From: Ampullaceana balthica
Lineage: Eukaryota; Mollusca; Gastropoda; Lymnaeidae
Direction of reading: 5' to 3'
Assembly (NCBI GenBank): GCA_944989445.1
Contig: CALYLW010000982.1
Span: 159,766-223,765, forward strand
Length of the DNA: 64,000 nt
Shown here one piece after another: positions 47,601 through 56,600 of this stretch. How positions within the stretch are numbered: the stretch's first letter is position 1; the number at the start of each line of letters is the position of its first letter. Below the pieces are notes generated by a model, which was given only the letters and a program-made list of their open reading frames with translations, did not search any database and had not been told where the DNA came from. Both the position numbers and the translations under genes were made by a program.

Positions 47601-50600
47601 CTGCTATAAACTGACACTTGACTCGATCTTCTCAACAGCTGGCTGCCAAAAATGAGGAAGGCCCCAGCAAGTGGAGTGAGACAGTGTGCTACAAGACACT
47701 GCCAGAGAGACCACAGGCACCCAGCAAGCCTCAGATCAAGGGCAAGATCAACCCTTACTCATTTCGCATCACATGGGGTCAGTCATTACAACTGATGGAC
47801 AGTCAGAACACTTATTGGTTGTGTTAGATACTGAAACGCTGATTGCTTGTGTTATATACTGAAACGCTGATTGGTTGTGTTGATACTGAAACACTGATTG
47901 GTTGTGTTAGATACTGAAACGCTGATTGCTTGTGTTAGATACTGAAACGCTGATTGCTTGTGTTGTATACTGAAACGCTGATTGCTTGTGTTAGATGCTG
48001 AAACGCTGATTGCTTGTGTTAGATACTGAAACGCTGATTGCTTGTGTTAGATGCTGAAACGCTGATTGCTTGTGTTTAGATACTGAAACGCTGATTGCTT
48101 GTGTTAGATGCTGAAACGCTGATTGCTTGTGTTAGATGCTGAAACGCTGATTGCTTGTGTAAGATACTGAAACGCTGATTGCTTGTGTTAGATACTGAAA
48201 CACTGATTGGTTGTGTTAGATGCTGAAACGCTGTTTGCTTGTGTTAGATACTGAAACGCTGATTGCTTGTGTTAGATGCTGAAACGCTGATTGCTTGTGT
48301 TTAGATACTGAAACGCTGATTGCTTGTGTAAGATACTGAAACGCTGATTGCTTGTGTTAGATACTGAAACGCTGATTGCTTGTGTTAGATACTGAAACAC
48401 TGATTGGTTGTGTTAGATGCTGAAACGCTGATTGCTTGTGTTAGATACTGAAACGCTGATTGCTTGTCTTAGATGCTGAAACGCTGATTGCTTGTGTTTA
48501 GATACTGAAACGCTGATTGCTTGTGTAAGATACTGAAAGCTGATTGCTTGTGTTAGATACTGAAACACTGATTGGTTGTGTTAGATGCTGAAACACTGTT
48601 TGCTTGTGTTAGATACTGAAACGCTGATTGCTTGTGTTAGTTACTGAAACACTGATTGGTTGTGTTAGATGCTGAAACGCTGATTGCTTGTGTTAGATAC
48701 TGAAACGCTGATTGCTTGTGTTAGATACTGAAACACTGATTGGTTGTGTTAGATACTAAATTATGTCTGGGTTGTGAAGACTGTTGCGGGCACTCTTAAG
48801 AATATTCCACCAAGTATTACATGGGGATTTTACATAAGGATAATCAGAAGAAGGCATCAGAAACTTATTGTTGGACAAATTGGCATCAACTATTACATGG
48901 GTTATATATATTGCAATTATACATTGTAAGGGTCACCTGGTTTATAATTGGCTCACAGAGTTAGATAAGCAGGACTCAACGAAAATTTGGTTGAATTTAA
49001 AAACAGCTTTGTTCAGTTGTATATATATATTCAATTAATAAATAGTTTATCATTCAGGACTTATTATATGTTAGTCTATTTGCATTAATCCTATCTGAGC
49101 AATTTTTATCTCATAGGCTCTTTGAGAATATGTTTAAGAATATTTGCATAGAAACTGTCAGCTATGTTTACCAAGTGTAATATGGAGGACTTCAGCTCTT
49201 GGACTTGTTTTTTTTAAAAATTAAAACCAACACATTATTCTCCTCCCTGACAGACCCGCCGTCAGATTCAGGTGGAACAGAGATAACCAAATACATTGTT
49301 GAGCTAGACGACGGTCAAGGTGAGATGTCAATTCACTGTAGTTTTATGAATTACTTCATCAAGAGTTGATCACTCATCTGTGTTATCATGTTGTAAATAT
49401 TTGGGTTTTACAAAGTAACTTGGTTAAAAATGGGTCAAATACTTAAAGTGGGTCACCATTGATCTGAGCAAATTAGTTTGTGTGGTTTATAAGCCCTGCC
49501 ATAGAAATCAAAGATTTTGTAGAAATCCATTTCATTTTTCTCACTGATTCAATTTTGTTTAAAAAACCCTTTAAAAATGCTAACAGAAGGAGGTAATCAA
49601 AACTCATCTCCACCTCAGTGTGTCTTTCCCTACATATTATCTCCTGCATCATCTTTTGTACATATACAGTCGTCCCTCGCCAGTTTGCCTCAACGTTCGC
49701 AGCTTCACTCTATCACGGGTTTTTCAAATGCTTGCTCAAGTTGTAGATTAAAAAGTCTGGTATAATATCATTGTAACGTTTGTCTTACTTTCTCTTATTT
49801 TGTATATCATATGAATTGAGTGGTACACATGTGATGGTTACTAGAGGTCTTATTTTACCTCATGAGGCTCTAATAATGTTTAATAAATGTATTTAGGCTG
49901 TAATAGGGTTTTCTATGCTCGAACTACGACACTATTGCATCGATAAACAAAGAATCCTAGTTCACGGAAATTGGTCTATCAAGATAGAGTCTGGAACGGA
50001 TCAACTGCGAAAAGCGAGGGTCGACTGTATATTATAGTTACGTTATAATAAAAGTGGCCAACATTTTCAGTTTCTCTGTTAACATAGCTCTTTAAAAGTC
50101 TAGATATTTTTGTAACAGGATATTTTAATTTGTTTGTGACTGATCTTCCATATAACTTAAGTCTAACAAAAAATGTTTGAATATCTGTCAATCTTTCTTC
50201 TTGACCAGCTCCTGTATTAGTCAAGAAGAAATTGTATATACCTTTCCTACAAGAGGGTGAATGATACTTTTAAATTTTGGGGGCAGATAATGTTGTGTTT
50301 GATGTATCTCCTAATTTTAAAGCTGTCATTTGGTTTTCATCAATGTTTTTCCGTCTTGCAGGGATCGGTGTTTGTTTTTTCTCTCCAAATTTTCTATTTT
50401 GAAATCCCAGGAGCAATGTGCATGTTGAAAATAAGAACTAGTGCCCCTAAGTGTTGTAATCAATACATTGAAGATAGAGTTACAGCTTGAAAATAATTTT
50501 TTTGATATAGTGCTTGGTGTTGTTTTTTTTGTCACTTGTCATTTTTCTGATATTTCCTGTTTAAAAAAGTCTATGATTTCTTTTCGTTTACAACAATTTT

Positions 50601-53600
50601 TTGTAATTCTTTTTGTGAACTTTTTAAACATTTTTTAAAAAATGTAAGCAAAATCCAAAGAACTCCATCAAATGTTTATTTCGAGCTGATATTTAAGATT
50701 TACTGAAGAATAAAAGAATTATCCAGAGTTCAACATGAAAATAACCAGAGGTTCAGTAAAACAATTTAACTTAGCTTATAAGAGCAGTATGAACATTGTA
50801 CATGGTTCTAGATATGTCATCCAGTCAACAATAAATGTTCATGTTTTCTATGTCCAGGTTATGACACAGTGTACGAGGGCTCTGAGAGGGAACACATCTT
50901 TGACCATTTGACTCCAGGGCACTTGTACCGTGTCCGTGTGGCCTCCTGCAGCCTTGGGGGGCGAAGTGACGTAAGTTGTGTGTTCATCAAGAATACACGC
51001 TATCTTATTACATTTGTTTTGGTTTTTGTTAATCTTGAGGTTGTGTTTAATTCTCACAAAAGGAGAATAAAAAATTGTTGGGGTCAAATTTGTTAGAGAT
51101 TTCATGCAGTCAGAACTAATGACCCTATTGTATTGTTTTGTGTCTCCCAGTTTTCAGAATGCTGTGTAGCCACAACATTGCCAGTAGCACCAGGTCAGTG
51201 CCAGGCCCCAAAGTTGCAAGGAAAACCCAAAGCCACTTCACTTCATTTGAGATGGGGTAAGAGATTGTCTCCTCTACTTTCTCATAGCTATCCTGGATTG
51301 TAAACCAGCATGACCAAAGTAACGGATTATTTAGTCCAATCTTTGTCATGATAATAAGTTTTCTAAACATATTTTCTCACCTTTTGTTTTGTTGGTCAGG
51401 TTATCCAGATTACGATGGTGGTTCCCAGGTGACATCATTTGCTGCCCAGATGATCTCCCCTGACAACACTACACGGGAAGTTTACAAAGGCCACGACAGG
51501 GACTGTATTGTAGCTGGACTCTTACCAGGACGGCCATATTTGTTTCAAGTTCGAGCTTTCAATAGAGCTGGGGTGAGCAGTGCAGTGAATGTTTGATTAC
51601 TGAGACTAGTTGAGTGAATGTTTGATTACTGAGACAAGTTGAGGAGTGAATGTTTGATTACTGAGACAAGTTGAGGAGTGAATGTTTGATTACTGAGACT
51701 AGTTGAGGAGTGAATGTTTGATTACTGAGACTAGTTGAGGAGTGAATGTTTGATTACTGAGACAAGTTGAGGAGTGAATGTTTGATTACTGAGACTAGTT
51801 GAGGAGTGAATGTTTGATTACTGAGACTAGTTGAGGAGTGAATGTTTGATTACTGAGACTAGTTGAGGAGTGAATGTTTGATTACTGAGACAAGTTGAGG
51901 AGTGAATGTTTGATTACTGAGACTAGTTGAGGAGTGAATGTTTGATTACTGAGACTAGTGGAGGAGTGAATGTTTGATTACTGAGACAAGTTGAGGAGTG
52001 AAAAATTGCTAAAAGTGAAAATTTTTAAGAATTTGTTGTGTGATGTTTCAAGTGAACATTTAGAAAGAGATTGTTGTATGGTGTCTAAAGTGAACAGTTT
52101 GAAGATTTTGTTGTGTGGATATCTCTAGGCTGGTCCCTGGTCAGAACCATTAGAAGTGATCAGTGGAGCTGGTGTGCCCGACGCCCCAAGACCTCCTCAT
52201 GTTATATGTCGGTCAGCTCACACCGCTCTAGTCTCGTGGGAGGAGCCATGCAATAACGGGGCCAGCATCGGTGAATACAGACTTGAGTGGCAACAGCGGA
52301 CAGACACTGCTGAATTTTCTCAGGTAGGTTTCACACAGGAAATGTTATTTAAGCTGATCACAGCCACCATGGCTTCATGTCAAATCATTTTAAGAACAAC
52401 TGTAAACAGATGAGTTCAAAATTCTTGGACATTCTGCGTTAATAAGTTTCTCTTGTAAAAATTAAATATTCTACAATTAAAATGAAATGGAAATAACGTG
52501 AAAATACAAAATGTTGTTTTTATTTTTCCTATGAGTTATCACTTTATTAGACATTGAAAGAAATAGAGAGGAAATCTTGTATTCACCACTACCTAAACTT
52601 TTCATTTCAGTTATATGTGGGGCCAAACCTTAGCTTTGATGCTAAAGGACTTACACCAGCAACAATGTACACATTTCGGGTGCAAGTAAGTCAAACATGT
52701 TCAGCTGTTCTCATTTTAAACTGCTCTATAAATGTGTCTCTCACGACTCAATGAGCTCAAGTGTTTAATGAGTTGTTTAAAGTAGAAGACAGCTGCAATG
52801 AGCCTAGGTAGTATAATGCCATTGTAAAAGAAAGGATATTTTGTAAATAAGTCACTTGGAATGACATTCTACCCAGTCGCCATAATCATCTTTCTGATAA
52901 ACAGAAAAAGACTCAAATGTAATGTTGAAATCAACTGAACAATTTTGTCCTTCCTCCCCAGGCTATAAATAGCGCAGGGCCCAGCCAGTTTTCTCTCTCC
53001 ACTCCCTACGTCACGCCTCCCTCCAGCCCATCCCCTATACTTCACATTAAAGCCCAAGCCAACGCCACATCTGCACTGCTGACCTGGCGAGAGCCCAACT
53101 GCAATGGCAGTGACATTACTTCCTACAACATTGACGTCAGTGACAAACCGTTGATTTCAGTCGACCCACTCACAGAGTATCTGTTGGAGGACCTGTCACC
53201 AGAGACAACTTACAAGTAAGTCATTCATTGAACATTGCTACAAGTAAGTCATTCACTAAACATTGCTACAAGTAAGTCCTTATTTTAACATTGCTACAAG
53301 TAAGTCCTTATTTTAACATTGCTACAAGTAAGTCATTCAATGAACATTGCTATTGAACATTGTTACAAGTAAGTCATTCATTGAACATTACTACAACCAA
53401 GTCATTCAATTAACATTGCTACAAGTAAGTCATTCAATGAACATTGCTACAAAGGAAGATACTCAGAACAGACTATTTCAATCATTCAGACTAGAACAGA
53501 CTATTTCAATCATTCAGACTAGAACAGACTATTTCAATCATTTAGAAACAGCTATAATTGATTATATATCATGTTTTCTCCCGCAATGACAAAAGGTCTG

Positions 53601-56600
53601 ATGTTTTTATTCTGTTGGAATACTTTGAGCTGGTCCTTGAAGTACATTTAAACAATGATTCTGCTTCCTGATTTCATTGAGTACATAAATGTTAAAAACA
53701 GACGTTAAACCGTAAACTTACAGTAAAAGTTGTGATGGGGAGGATGTTGTTGATTGCTGTTGAAAGGTTTATTGCTGAAATTTTAAGATACACCATTTTT
53801 CTGTTTTGATGTTATTCCTTTTTTCTACATTAAATGAACAGTCAAGTTAAATCATTGGTTAAATAATGAAGTAGAGATATTGTCCTTGCTACTTGCTAAT
53901 GTTTGAATAGTAAATCATTGGTTAAATAATGAAGTAGAGATATTGTCCTTGCTACTTGCTAATGTTTGAATAGTAAATCATTGGTTAAATAATGAAGTAG
54001 AGATATTGTCCTTGCTACTTGCTAATGTTTGAATAGCTGTAATAGCTACCCTACAGTTTTGGTTTTGTGAACTCTTGTGACATTGAAATGTTTTCATCTT
54101 CAGAATTCGTGTCCAGGCGGTGAATGGCATCGGTGTCGGTGCTTTCAGCCAAATGGTCAAGTGTACAACAAAGGCCTTGCCCCCCTCCCCCCCTCGCCTC
54201 GAGTGCGTCATGTTGGCCCCCACATCCATCAAGCTCAAGTGGGGAGAGGGACGCAACTCTGATTTGCTCACATACACATTGGAAATGGAAAAGGAAGATG
54301 GAAGGTAACAACTGTCTTCTCATCTGTCAAATGTTTTGTGTCTTCTTCTTCTTACAGCTTACTTTCTGATAAATACTGTCTTGTTGGCAGCCTTTTGTAG
54401 CAGGAAAACATGATGTAGTCAAAGTTCTGATCATACAATTGGAAGTACAGTGGTTCCTCGAGATACGAAATTAATCCGTTCCCGACTGGCCTTCGTATCC
54501 TGGATTTTTCTTATGTTGAAGCAAGTTTTACATGTAAAATGCCTAATCCGTTCCAAGCCACACAGAAACAACACTAAAAAATTGAAAATAACACGGAAAA
54601 CCAGAGAAAAATAAAGTAGGATTCTTCAATCCCTAAAAAATAAAAATGATAGATCTATTAAATCATAATAAAACAATTGAAACAGAATAAAAGGAACGAA
54701 AAATAATATTTACACTATTGTGAACCCTGACATTTTGAGTGAGGTGATGTGGCGAAGTGTTGGGGCAGGTGGTAGGGGAGGAGAATGGATGGCAGAAAAC
54801 ATTACAGCACCACATAGGAAACAACTATATGAAAATAATATTTTAATACAAACTTTACATGAATTAATACTTTAAAAAAATTTCTTTTCTTTGAATTTTT
54901 TTCGTATCTTGAAACAAAATATTCTTATCTTTAATTTTACATAATGTGAAGCATTCATATCTCAAATAACCACTGTAAGCCATAGTTAGGGGACAAGGTT
55001 GTGATCATACAATAGGAAGTAAGCCATATTTAAGGAATATATTTGCTATGAAATGTAAATTTAAACCTAGCACAAAAATTGAATCAATTAATTGGAATTT
55101 TTATCATTTTTTAAATTTCAGTTTCCAGCCAGTGTACACGGGCCCAGCCCACACACACAAAGTGACACGCCTGATGGAGCTGACAAGTTACGAGTTCCGT
55201 ATATATGCCAGTAACGATGCAGGAAGTGGGCCATACTCAGATACATATTCATTCACAACAACAAAGTCTCCACCTCCCCCAATCAAAGGTAGGCACGGAC
55301 ATAACTCTCGACCTCCCCCAGTCAAAGGTAGGCAGGGACATAACTCTCGACCTCCCCCAGTCAAAGGTAGGCAGGGACATAAGTCTCAACCTCCCCCAGT
55401 CAAAGGTAGGCAGGGACATAAGTCTTGACCTCCCCCAGTCAAAGGTAGGCAGGGACATAAGTCTCAACCTCCCCCAGTCAAAGGTAGGCAGGGACATAAG
55501 TCTCAACCTCCCCCAGTCAAAGGTAGGCAGGGACATAACTCTCGACCTCCCCCAGTCAAAGGTAGGCAGGGACATAAGTCTCAACCTCCCCCAGTCAAAG
55601 GTAGGCAGGGACATAACTCTCGACCTCCCCCAGTCAAAGGTAGGCAGGGACATAACTCTCGACCTCCCCCAGTCAAAGGTAGGCAGGGACATAACTCTCG
55701 ACCTCCCCCAGTCAAAGGTAGGCAGGGACATAAGTCTCAACCTCCCCCAGTCAAAGGTAGGCAGGGACATAACTCTCGACCTCCCCCAGTCAAAGGTAGG
55801 CAGGGACATAAGTCTCAACCTCCCCCAGTCAAAGGTAGGCAGGGACATAAGTCTTGACCTCCCCCAGTCAAAGGTAGGCAGGGACATAAGTCTCAACCTC
55901 CCCCAGTCAAAGGTAGGCAGGGACATAAGTCTCAACCTCCCCCCAGTCAAAGGTAGGCAGGGACATAAGTCTCCACCTCCCCCAGTCAAAGGTAGGCAGG
56001 GACATTCGCATGGCTCACTTGTACCATGACAGTTCCCAGGCTTGTGAGTCAACACATCACAGTCCCACTTGACACCAGATATTCTGCTAACTAAAGCAAG
56101 ATTAAATTTGTTGGATCCACTTCATTGTTAGAACTTGCTTCAAATATAAGTGAATCCTGTAATACACATCAAACAATACACATCAAACAATACACATCAA
56201 ACAATACACATCAAACAATACACATCAAACAAAACATCAAACAATACACATCAAACAAAACACATCAAACAATACACATCAAACAATACACATCAAACAA
56301 TACACATCAAACAATACACATCAAACAATACACATCAAACAATACACATCAAACAAAACACATCAAACAATACACATCAAACAAAACACATCAAACAATA
56401 CACATCAAACAATACACATCAAACAAATTTTATTGTTAACAAGGTTATATTGGCACCAGGCAAATTATTGCTAATACGGTCATATAGACCAGTGCTACTC
56501 CAAGTGGTGGTCAGCGGACCAGTGCCAGTCTGTGGGCCATCCGCCGCCGGTCCGCAGAAGTTGTCAAGGAAAGACAGAAAAATATAATTATAATCCTCCA

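Noticed and set aside
55205..56055. 274-codon and 268-codon open frames on opposite strands
   Set aside because: By-products of the 39-bp array. Only the frame continuing exon 20 has any coding relevance.
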